A stretch of DNA of 64,000 nucleotides from Boswellia sacra (taxonomy: Eukaryota; Streptophyta; Magnoliopsida; Sapindales; Burseraceae). A program made the position numbers and the translations under genes. This document shows, one piece after another, positions 23,301 to 32,450 of the stretch; position 1 is the stretch's first letter, and every line of letters starts with the position of its first letter. The DNA lies in assembly GCA_013180625.2 (NCBI GenBank), contig SNVD02010247.1, forward strand, positions 307,501 through 371,500, in the 5' to 3' direction. The notes beneath the pieces are model-generated. The model worked only from the letters and a program-made list of their open reading frames with translations. It was not told the origin of the DNA and searched no databases.

Positions 23301-23652
23301 TTGTAACACAACGACCACAGCTATACTCAATTCAATCAATTCATGAACATCCAGTCAACAACACCTAAATGCAAAATTATACCAAACTCCAGCTAAAATC
23401 ACAACAGATCTTTTCAACAATTAAAATCGTAAAGTAAAAATTCTTCAAAAACTATATCAAAAATCAAACGACGCAGAATAACTCTCAATCCAAACCAGCG
23501 AAATTCAAAATTTCAGTTACAATCTATTCTCTTTCTTTTCTCTTCTTTTTTCGTTTTTTTAAGTTTTAATTTTCCTTCATTTTCTCAGCATCCAAACAAA
23601 AGAGTTAAGCTTACCTTCGAAGCCAGTTGAGAAAAGCTTCCCATAAACCCAT
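20321..23652 (-). CDS. ARL8: ADP-ribosylation factor-like GTPase ARL8
   Basis: A small Ras-superfamily GTPase. In animals ARL8 controls lysosome positioning; in plants it is a membrane-traffic protein, also known as a host factor for tobamovirus replication. Six exons join in frame on the reverse strand: 23615-23652, 22368-22449, 22234-22266, 21980-22101, 20793-20954, 20321-20438. They total 555 nt, 184 aa, which I recall as the family length, and all introns are GT-AG. The start [10 protein letters not shown] gives the amphipathic N-terminal helix. GTPase motifs: P-loop GLQNAGKT (26-33), switch I Thr51 in IPTVGFN, DLGGQ (70-74), NKID (129-132), SCK (162-164). All key residues are present and the gene looks functional. 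A TATA-like tttaaata lies about 110 bp upstream. Confidence 0.96.
22600..23600. other. Large first intron of ARL8
   Basis: The first intron spans 22450-23614. It holds a CCA/CA-rich stretch (23040-23340) and no independent gene. The open frames across the CCA/CA-rich part are low-complexity artefacts. Confidence 0.8.
23256..23281. repeat. (AC)n microsatellite
   Basis: Thirteen uninterrupted AC/CA dinucleotides within the first ARL8 intron; probably polymorphic. Confidence 0.95.
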
Positions 23653-23760
23653 TTTGAATCGATTTTAGGGTTCCGATTTCGAAGTGAAAAGGCTTCAACT
23701 ACTTTATTATTATTGCCTTTTGTTGCTCTGCTCTGTTCCTTTTCTCTTCAATTCCCTCGC

Positions 23761-23768
23761 TATTTAAA
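23761..23768 (-). promoter_or_regulatory. TATA-like element upstream of ARL8
   Basis: The reverse strand reads tttaaata in the context gatttaaatagcgag, about 110 nt before the ARL8 start codon. Spacing suits a core promoter with a short, CT-rich 5' UTR. The match is imperfect. Confidence 0.35.
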
Positions 23769-24803
23769 TCAATATATGAAATGATTAATTTTTTTTAATT
23801 AAAGAGATGAAAATTTTAAAACCGACAAAAAAAGTTTTTCAACAGCCACAGACAAGATGAGGAATATTTATTTCCAGCTCCCACGCGCTACGTTAGGCGA
23901 GTTCGAAGTGCGGGCCAATGGTGTTTGATTTCTTAAGCAGTTGGGGGATGTTGCTTGGAGAGGAAGAGACACGCGCGGAGGATTAAGTACGACGAAACGG
24001 CATCGTTTTTGAGTGTAGTTGCAGTGGTACAGTTAGTCAGTTGCAATCTCCAGGTTGTCATTTAGTGGGTTTTGCTTGACTGTACATACGTGTGGCCAAG
24101 TTACGGGTTCACTTTTTATTATTTATTATTTTTATTCGTCACTTTTAAGGATCTAGTAGCTTTTAATTTCATTTAATTAATTTAAAATAAAAAATAAAAA
24201 TAAAAACTGGATGAATTCAACCCCCTCACGGCCCCTGGTTTTGATTAACAATACTATTTTTCAAAAAATAATTATCTCCAACTATTTTTATATAAAAGAA
24301 TAATATATTAATGTTACGTTATTTTTTTATTTGACACATCACTTTCATATCGTGATATTAATTTGTTTGATTTATATAAATATAAATATAAATACTGTTG
24401 ATCTTCTTGGAGGGAGCAGAGAGTTCCACATAATGATGATGTTTGTGGATCATTATTACGCTAATCACGACAAGCATTGATCCTCCCGCGGGGCCTTCTT
24501 GGAGTCCTCCCCGAATCATCACCCTCCATTTCACGACATCAGAAGGAAGCATCCTGGAAATAGCAGAGAAATTTTCTGATTCGCAAAACTCCAAGCTATA
24601 TTATTATCTTCTCAACCTTCACTTACATGTTTCACAAAATCCCATAACGTACTACCATCCAACATTGATTTTTCTCGTCTCGAGTATCAAAAGTGGACCA
24701 TTTATACATAATGATAATAATATTAAACAGCTTGAGTAGTTCATTTATTCTCTCTGCGTGTTGTGTGTTGCATTGGCTGCAAATCATCATCATCAGAAGG
24801 GAT
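23769..24803. other. ARL8 upstream / intergenic region
   Basis: Contains the ARL8 promoter side and a TA-rich stretch near 24370-24395. The overlapping open frames at 24358-24739 on both strands show no recognisable protein. Confidence 0.5.
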
Positions 24804-24971
24804 ATGGGAAATATCTTGGTAGAGGTTTTCAATGGAGTGAGACTCTTTGTTTCTACGCTGTGGGATTTGCAGGAGATGCGTTTTGCAAACATATTTGACG
24901 ATGTAAGTTGCATTGCAAGTGCCATTATTATGGCGGCCGTAGCTTGCGTTCTATCTGTAAGAAGCAGATAA
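24804..24971 (+). CDS. Hypothetical 55-aa protein with a C-terminal hydrophobic helix
   Basis: The open frame from ATG at 24804 gives 55 residues (begins MGNILVEVFNGVRLF, ends with a hydrophobic IASAIIMAAVACVLSV followed by RSR and TAA). The same frame extends upstream to 24693, but that part looks non-coding. An N-terminal soluble helix plus a C-terminal tail anchor would be the simplest reading. I know no family for it, and it could be a chance frame. Confidence 0.25.
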   Translation: MGNILVEVFNGVRLFVSTLWDLQEMRFANIFDDVSCIASAIIMAAVACVLSVRSR

Positions 24972-25922
24972 GACTACAACTTCAGTTTTATTTATTTTTA
25001 AATTGTTTTTCTCTGTTGAATTTCATGAAGAATATGTATACTACTTTATTGAATTGATTCTGAGGGTGAGAGTGAGGGAGGAGCATGCATTGGTAACAAT
25101 AGTTTTGTATTAATATGATAGTTGTCATTATCACAGAAACATGTATGCTTGCTTTTATTGAGTTTGTCTCAATGTCTCTTAGCACATTACATAGAGACAC
25201 GTGTTCTCCATTCTTATCCATTAATGGTTTGCCATTCAATACATATATTTATTCATATAATTAGCCTAAAACTTTCTACTAATTACGTGAGTATGATTTA
25301 TGAATGTGACTACATGGGACTTTTTTTTTTTTTTTTTTAATGAAAAAAATACCTACCTGGTACCTATTATATGTTTTTTAATTGGAAGAAACTTTTTTTT
25401 TACAAAAAATGTTTATCTAATATGTTGAATAAGATTCGTATTTTACAAATATATTCTATGGATATTACCGTCATCAATCAATGTTATTAAGTTACATCAC
25501 TGCCGGTCGAGATATATTTATTAATATATAAATAATTAAGAGTTACATATTTTCTTATTTTGTTTTGAAAAAAAAAAACTAGAAAATAATATCTTAGTAC
25601 TTTCCAGCTTTGTGTTTCTGGAAATACCTTGAATTCAGGAGTTAAACAGGAACATACATCAAAAAAGGAACTTCATGCACATTGTACCATCTCCAATTAA
25701 AGATAAAATAGTCGAGATTAAGGAAACGATAACATTAACAAAGAAAAAAGAAAAATGAGAGAGGGGAATCAAATTGGTTCCGGATTAACTTCAAATTAAG
25801 TTGACCAATCCATGGTATATGTAAATTTCCAATGCTTAAAAAATTTTGAGGATTATTTATAAAATTGTTGGGGTATAGAATGCTTCATGTACATTCCTGT
25901 TTATATAAGATGATTGAAATAT
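24972..25922. other. Intergenic sequence, probable 3' side of xylanase gene 1
   Basis: AT-rich, with a T-tract at 25321-25339. No gene recognised. The last 150-200 bp next to 25923 may be the xylanase 3' UTR. Confidence 0.5.
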
Positions 25923-28741
25923 TCAGGGATCAAGGTGAACATGTATTGGTCCTTGTGGGAGGTCTTTTGTAACCTCGAAAATGGTAGAAATTTCAGTATT
26001 GGTCACAGGATGGTTAATTGTAATGTTATAATTTCCATGAAACAATGAAGCTTCATAGGATCCTGTACTACTGGTAATGGTTTCAATTTTCCCGGATTTC
26101 CACTCTGCAAGCAGCTTGTCCACAACTTCTCCAGCTGGAGTATTTTTGAACTGTTTGTCTACTAAAGGCATTGGACTAAATCCAGCACTTTCTGGACCTC
26201 CGAAAGTGATAATTCCTTTAACTGCTGGATGTGAGTAAGCTTCCCTCAGTATCTCCTCCAAGTATTCTGCCTGCCAAGTAAAGTAGGCTCAGAATTTTGT
26301 TGTTTAAGAGCTAAGTAAGATATGTCAATTTCTATCAAGTGTATTGGTTTTGTTTCCAATTACCTGATTAGGGCCGGCGTCGACATCCACTTCTGTGAGC
26401 CATATAGGCAATTTTGTTGATCCTAGAGTGTCTAATGAAGATCTCATGTAAGCAAGGTTTGGCTGGTTGGATTCAAAATGCCCTTGCAAACCAATTCCAA
26501 GCAGAATACCAGCATTTCCAGGATATGACCAAATTTCATGAAGTTTGTTCTTGTAGTTCACAGCATTTGCCTTCTTATCTCCAGCAGACTCAATGGTGTT
26601 ATACTCATTCATAAACATGGTTGTCTTTGGATCAAGCTGGTAAGCTGTCCTGTAGAACTCTGGAGAAATATTTTCACCGAGTTTATCCTCAAAGAATCTG
26701 AAATGCAAATTCTCATTTACTACATCCCAAGCAATTAGTTGTCCAGCATATCTTGAAGTGATCGAATTTATTCTTTTTGCTGCTGCTTTTCTCAAGTCCT
26801 CGGAAGAAAGGGACTTGACCCAATTAGGCTGCTGGTCGGGATTGTCCCAGAAGATGTTGTGACCTCTAATAGAGATGCCATTCTGCTTGGCAAATTTCAC
26901 CATGGCGTCAGAAATAGTATAGTTTTCTTGTCCTTGTGTTCTCTCAGTGCTATACCATTTCATTTCGTTTGTGAAAGTGGTGAACTTGAATCTGGAGGCA
27001 AACCACTTCTGATAATCTGCGCTTGTGAGGATATTATGATTCATCGCGCATCCGAATGGGAAGCCTGACTTGGTCTGCTTGATAGAGACTACTGCGCCTT
27101 CAAAAGCTGTTTTATTGGCAAAAGTTAACTGGAACCTCACCTTGCGCTTGCGGACCTGCGTGGACAGGGCTCAGGCTCAAGCAGGAATTCTAAGTAAAAT
27201 GATGTATTGCATGAATTTTAATGTGGAAGGGAATCTGCTGGATATGTGGGTGATTTTGTTACCTTTTCAATGCTTTTGTTCTGGTGGAATCTCCATTCCT
27301 GCTTAGTGAACGGCTGCAATGAGACATTTTCAGCCCATATTTGCACTTTTGTGCTCTTGCTCTGCATTCAGGAAAGTAAAGACTTTTGCAATTTTGCTCT
27401 GAAGAGACAATCAAATCAAATTTATTCCTTTGTTCCCATTATCCTGCTTCTGCTTCACTTCTTACAAATTTAACAGATATAAAAGAATAGGATAGATGAA
27501 AAAAAACGGTTTGTTTTTCAATCTTTCACAACGTATTGTGTTGCAACTGATGCTCGTGATGCTCATAGGCCAACTTAGATTTTTGGTTTGTTTTGGATAC
27601 ATGGTATAGTTTGCCTATCATTTCTGTTTATATTTTTATAATTTTTGATAAAAGGGGTTTTAGCTAGTTGACAAATTGATTACAAGAAAGTACAATTCGA
27701 TAATGATTTGAGAAGTTCCTTCTTGGGAAAAATAGGAGGAAAGTGGAAGTGATGAGGAACAAGGGTCCTACTTCAGAAAGGCTTGGAAGCACGTTACCTC
27801 AAGAAGAATCTCCACAAAGCCAGTGAAATTGGCAACTAGTCCACCTTTAAGCAAAGACCAGCAACCATGCTTTGCTAGAACTTTGCCAGCAGCCATCTGT
27901 TTACCATCAGAAGTCCTAAATGCAGCAAAAACAGTCTCACTTCCGTGGCTGATTTGAACCCAAGCTGAAAATTCAATTAAGCCTCAGTTGAAATCTTTGA
28001 ACAAAGCATCATTTCCCTTCTGTTACTTAATTAAGGTAATGCTTTTGTTTGTTCCATTCATATTTATATGTAACCCAAGTGAAAAAAAAAAGTGATTCAA
28101 ACTTGACAGAATGAGAAAGAGTTACCAGAAAAACTATAGATTTTTCCCTTTTCAAGTTGAACCTTCTGTGAGAAACTTGCCAGAGAGTGTGTTCTACTGT
28201 GATGTAGAATAAACTCATTGCCCTCTTTCGATTTTCCTTCTTTGACTGCTCCTCGTACGGATGCGGGGGTCCATCCTTCCATACCCTGACTAAATTCTGG
28301 ATTAACTATGAGTCCTCCTCCATAACGAGTTCTCCAGGGCTCTGCCAAGCACTGCTCGGTAGAAAGTTTTTACATAGAAGTGTTTCAGTATGTCATCATA
28401 AATTGAGGAATCCTCTATAGATAATTGAAACAAGCAGTTGTCCATGCAGAAAACAAATGTTTCATCATAATTTATAAGCTTACTTGCCTCTGTTGTAGCA
28501 GAGTAGTCATATGGCAAAGCATGGATCCTCTGCCCTGCATGGTCAAAAGGGAATCCATAAGCAAAGATTTATTTAATCCTGAATATATTGAAAATATATA
28601 CGTTCTGCCAAATAACATTTTCATTTTATTACAAAAAATTAAGCATATGCTGATAAGTTTTGAGATGGGTTAGATATATATACCTGAACAAAGCAGAATA
28701 CAGGAAAGCATTAAGATGCAAGTTTCAGAAACTGTCATCAT
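25923..28741 (-). CDS. Secreted GH10 endo-1,4-beta-xylanase with CBM22 (paralog 1)
   Basis: Expected to hydrolyse internal beta-1,4 bonds of xylan in the cell wall. Seven exons join in frame on the reverse strand: 28684-28741, 28488-28534, 28126-28351, 27798-27964, 27263-27361, 26364-27155, 25923-26270. They total 1737 nt, 578 aa. Signal peptide: residues 1-25 (MMTVSETCILMLSCILLCSG). CBM22 xylan-binding module: about 45-190 (NPEFSQGMEGW to IWAENVSLQPF). GH10 barrel: about 205-500, with acid/base Glu347 in WDVVNEN and nucleophile Glu454 in WLTEVDV, both intact. Intron 2 has a GC donor (gag|gcaagt). Near the C-terminus it has ITFGGPES where paralog 2 has the aromatic IWAAWSPQ, so substrate-cleft details probably differ; this variant is known in one plant subclade. 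A TATA box lies about 100 bp upstream. Confidence 0.94.
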
Positions 28742-28842
28742 CTTTCACACCGAAATAAACCTTTCCCTGAAATTAGATGTTTGGTTTTACCATTAACATG
28801 GAGAAAGAAGCAACATAAGTCCAAAACGAAACAAAAGGACCC

Positions 28843-28850
28843 TTTTATAT
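28843..28850 (-). promoter_or_regulatory. TATA box of xylanase gene 1
   Basis: The reverse strand reads atataaaa in gtaatataaaagggtcc, about 100 nt before the start codon at 28741. Position and sequence fit a plant core promoter. Confidence 0.5.
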
Positions 28851-29953
28851 TACATACAGAAGTTATACAGCAATAGAACAGAAAACCTTGACCACTTTCC
28901 CTGAAATCAAGCCAACACAAATGCATGTACCAATGACACATGTGAACCATGACAAATCAAGATCACACTGTCAAGATTACAGAGATTAGCTTCCTTTTTG
29001 GGTCCCGTGAAACAAGTTTGGAGTTACCCATAATGTGTTTTGATGTTTTTGGAACATTTAAGGCTGAATTATTAGTTGAAAACAACGCCAATGCACAATG
29101 AGCTACGGCAATACGTGGGGATTTACAGCTAGCTAGCTTTTATAATGTTTTCGATATGGAAAGATTCAATATAATAAATTTTCATCCTTGTTTATCTTTG
29201 CAAAATGAGTTTGGGAAAATTCAAAAGATGCTTCAAATTTAAGTGTTGATTGCAAAAAGATCCTAACCTGAAAATTTGTAGTCATGACTCTTTGTCAAGT
29301 GTTAGGTACAATCAATATTGTTTTACACTTATTGGATGTATCTTTTAAACACTATTAAACACTGTCATAATAAGATCATAGCACACAAATTTTTGGAAAT
29401 ATAATTATTTATTAAAGAAATCACCAAATTTGGTTTATTTTTTCAATTTTCCCAATTAGTTATGTGGCAATACATGGAGATTTCATACTAGCTAGCTTTT
29501 ATAATGTTATCAATATGGTATGATTCACTCTAACAGATTTTCTTCTTTGTTTATATTTGGAAAGTTAAATCTCTTTATGGAGAAACATTGAAGGTTTCGA
29601 ATGCAAAACCTAGATCTTCAAACGCAATCTTAGTTGTATCGAAAAGAGAGAAAACAAGTACAAATTGAGTGGTCTTTGTAACATGTCTTCCACAGTGCAG
29701 ATTGCCGCAATTCATTGTGCATATTTAGTACGAGTGGTTCTATTGAGCCCTACATTTTATCCCACTATGCCCCATCTCTAATTTAATTAATAAGGGTAAC
29801 ATTGTAATATCAAATATATCTTTTCAATTATTAGACCAGAAAAGAATAAAATAAAAATTTTAAGATTTTTTATACATTTATGTCAATAAATGTCAAGATT
29901 TATTGGCTTATTAATTGTTTCATTTTTATCCACAAGGCAAAAATCTACTGATT
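28851..29953. other. Upstream region of xylanase gene 1
   Basis: No gene. Contains a diverged direct duplication of about 105 bp (29104-29208 and 29463-29568). It ends at the atttc target site of the large retrotransposon. Confidence 0.6.
29104..29568. repeat. Direct duplication of about 105 bp, 360 bp apart
   Basis: 29104-29208 and 29463-29568 share ggcaatac.tgg.gattt, the exact block ctagctagcttttataatgtt, then atatgg and a matching tail ending cttgtttat/ctttgtttat. By eye they are about 75-80% identical, in the distal promoter of xylanase gene 1. Confidence 0.85.
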
Positions 29954-29958
29954 ATTTC

Positions 29959-30524
29959 TCTGGGCTTTGATTTTCTTCAACCAGATAAGTTACACATGGA
30001 GGCTTCTTAAGAAATTGTCACTGATGATTTTGTCAAAAACACAATGAGAAAATGAGCATTAAGGGAGTGTCGGTGATGTTCCTAGCGAAAGCACTTTGAA
30101 GCTCAATTCAAATTTCTAGTAGTGGTAAAGAAGACTAATAAGCTCTAGTATTAAATTTTTTTTTTGTTGTACCTCGCTTGTGAGCAATGTAGGCTACATA
30201 TAGTTGAGTATTGTAGCATTAACACCCTTCCTGAAGTACCATTGGATTAGTTTGTCTCCTTTGATAAGATTTATCTATCAATCCTAATCAGTTTTATCTA
30301 CCTTGATATTAAGTTTGTCATTCTTATCTTTAGAGCTATCTTTACTTGAAACTAATGCTACCCAACAACACTTATCCTTTATCTCGTTAGCTTTACTCAT
30401 GGGCCTTTGTCTATAGGCCTTTCACTCTGTTCTATGGGTTGGTCTAAGAGACTAAAAGCATTTATTCCTCATAATGGGCTACAAAGCTAATAAATTATTA
30501 TTATTATTTTTTTTTGATACAACA
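29959..30524 (-). repeat. 3' LTR of the Tat-like element
   Basis: It aligns with 40439-40857 over shared blocks (caaccagataagtta, tttctagtagtg, aataagctctagt, gctaataaattattatt). It is about 150 bp longer because of extra sequence at about 30240-30345 and 30395-30445. The terminal TG is mutated to TC at 29959. Confidence 0.88.
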
Positions 30525-30689
30525 GCTACCCCTCAATCCCCTAGATCAAACATTTCGTCAATCTTAGGGGATTTCACATCTTTGTCGAAGAAGTCCTCAT
30601 ATGGATTTTCTTTATTGTTCTTAGTAGCTAAATCTAAGCTTTGTCTCTTTAGGTACAAATTGAATTTTTAAGTTTGCGGTGTTAACTTT

Positions 30690-31515
30690 GTCTACAGAGT
30701 TAACTTATAAGCTTTGCAAGTTAACTTTGTCTTTAGAGTTAACTTTTAAAGCTTTCTCTTGTCTCTGCAGAGTTAACTTTTAAACTTTGTGAAGTTAACT
30801 TTGTTCTTGTCTCACTTTCAAAGTTTTCTGTTGTCTTCGCAGAGTTAACTTTTAAACTTTGCGGAGTTAACTTTGTCTCTGTCTTCGGTTACGAAGTTTA
30901 CTTTCAAAGTTTACTGTTGTCTCCATGGAGTTAACTTTAAAAATTTTGGGAGTTAACTTTGTCTTTATCTTTGATTATGGAATTAATTTTCAAAGTTTTC
31001 TCTTATCTCTATGGAGTTAACTTTTAAACTTTGTGGAGTTAACTTTGTATCTGACTTTAGTTACGGAGTTAGCTTTAAAAGTTTTCTTTTGTCTCCACGG
31101 AGTTAACTTTTAAACTTTGTGGAGTTGACTTTATCTCTATCTCAGTTATGGAGTCAACTTTCAAAGTTTTCTCTTGTCTCCACAGAGTTAACTTTTAAAC
31201 TTTGTAGAGTTAATTTTGTCCTCGTCTTTGCTTACGGAGTTAACTTTTAAAGTTTTCTCTTGTTTCTACAAAATTAACTTTAAAACTTTGTGGAGAGTTA
31301 ACTTTGTCTCCATCTTTGGTTACGGGGTTAACATTCAAAGTTTTCTTTTGTCTCTGTGGAGTTAACTTTTAAACTTTGTAGAGTTAACTTTATCTCTATC
31401 TTCGTTTACAGAGTTAACTTTCAAAGTTTTTTCTTGTCTGTGTGGAGTTAACTTTTAAACTTTGCGAAGTTAACTTTATCTTCGTCTTTGGTTGTGGAGT
31501 TAACTTTCAAAGCTT
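30690..31515. repeat. Minisatellite array 1, unit about 86 bp
   Basis: Roughly nine to ten copies of a unit built from gagttaacttttaaacttt, gagttaactttgtctct and a variable block with acggagttaactttcaaagttttctcttgtct. HpaI-like gttaac recurs about every 30-40 bp. Copies are diverged by point changes but keep their phase. It lies in the 3' region of the Tat-like element. Confidence 0.9.
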
Positions 31516-31544
31516 TTTTACTTTATTTCTTCTTCGACACTAGG

Positions 31545-32110
31545 TGTAGAGTTGTCTTAGCTTTTTCAACTTTTATTTCTTCTCCGACACTAGGTATGGT
31601 TTTAAGTTAGCTTTCTCAACTTTTATTTCTTCTCCGGTATTAGATGCAGAGTTATCTTAGCTTTCTCAGCTTTTATTTCTTCTCCGGTATTAAATGCAAA
31701 GTTATCTTAGCTTTCTCAGCTTTTATTTCTTCTCTGACACTAGGTGTGGATTTAACTTAGCTTTCTCAACTTCTATTTCTTCTCCAAGACTAGGTGTGGA
31801 GTTATCTTAGCTTTCCTAACTTTTATTTCTTCTCTAACACTAGGTGCAAAGTTAACTTACCTTTCTCAGGTTTTATTTCTTCTCCAACACTACATATAGA
31901 GTTCTCTTAGCTTTCTCAGCTTTTATTTGTTCTCCAACATTAGGTGCAGAGTTAACTTAGCTTTCTCAGCTTCTATTTCTTCTCCAACATTAAGTGCAAA
32001 GTTAACTTAACTTTCTTAGCTTCTATTTCTTCTCCAACACTAGGTGTGGAGTTATCTTAGCTTTCCCAGCTTTTTTTTCTTCTTCGACACTAGGTGTGGA
32101 GTTACGACAC
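31545..32110. repeat. Minisatellite array 2, unit about 50 bp
   Basis: About eleven copies of a 50-bp unit (ttagctttctcagctttta, then tttcttctccgacactagg and tgtggagttatc). It directly abuts array 1 but is unrelated in unit, except for the shared gagtta words. Confidence 0.9.
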
Positions 32111-32114
32111 AAAA

Positions 32115-32285
32115 GTTGAACAGAAGACATGAAAGTTTGCTATAAGATACAAATATTAGCTAGGAGTCATGATAGTTGGTTAGGAGACAAGAAAGTTAAC
32201 TGAGAGGTATGATAGTTTGCTAGAAGACATGAAAGTTAGCTTGGGGTTAGGTAGGAGACATGAAAGTTAGCTCCAAGTTTGTTTA
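32115..32285. repeat. Short diverged repeat run
   Basis: Several imperfect copies of a roughly 28-bp phrase (gaagacatgaaagtttgct, tagaagacatgaaagttagc, taggagacatgaaagttagc). This third repeat type lies between array 2 and the antisense promoter. Confidence 0.7.
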
Positions 32286-32359
32286 AAACATCCATACTCG
32301 AGCTTTTTATCCTGTCCGTTGATTTTATCTTGATCAACGGTTAAGGTTGGTTTCTTTGC

Positions 32360-32369
32360 TATATAAATA
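32360..32369 (+). promoter_or_regulatory. TATA box of the antisense ORF
   Basis: tatataaata in the context tttgctatataaatagatg, on the plus strand 91 nt before the first ATG of the antisense ORF at 32451. This implies transcription opposite to the element's own mRNA. Confidence 0.55.
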
Positions 32370-32450
32370 GATGTCTCATTTCTTCTACATGGAAAGTAGA
32401 TCCTTCACTTTCTTCTTTATTTCTCCTTTGATAAGTCTTTTCTTTTTGTA

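Noticed and set aside
23102..23346. Frames on both strands through the CCA/CA repeat
   Set aside because: They lie in the first ARL8 intron and only translate simple repeats.
24358..24739. Overlapping frames on both strands upstream of the 55-aa hypothetical gene
   Set aside because: No domain. Only the 24804-24971 part has a plausible helix-plus-anchor layout, and even that is weak.
26414..27473. Plus-strand frames across the xylanase 1 gene
   Set aside because: Shadows of the minus-strand exons, which carry the GH10 motifs and a consistent splice plan.
30690..32110. CRISPR-like appearance of regularly spaced repeats
   Set aside because: Units are contiguous and diverged, with no unique spacers. 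The setting is a plant retrotransposon, where minisatellites are expected.
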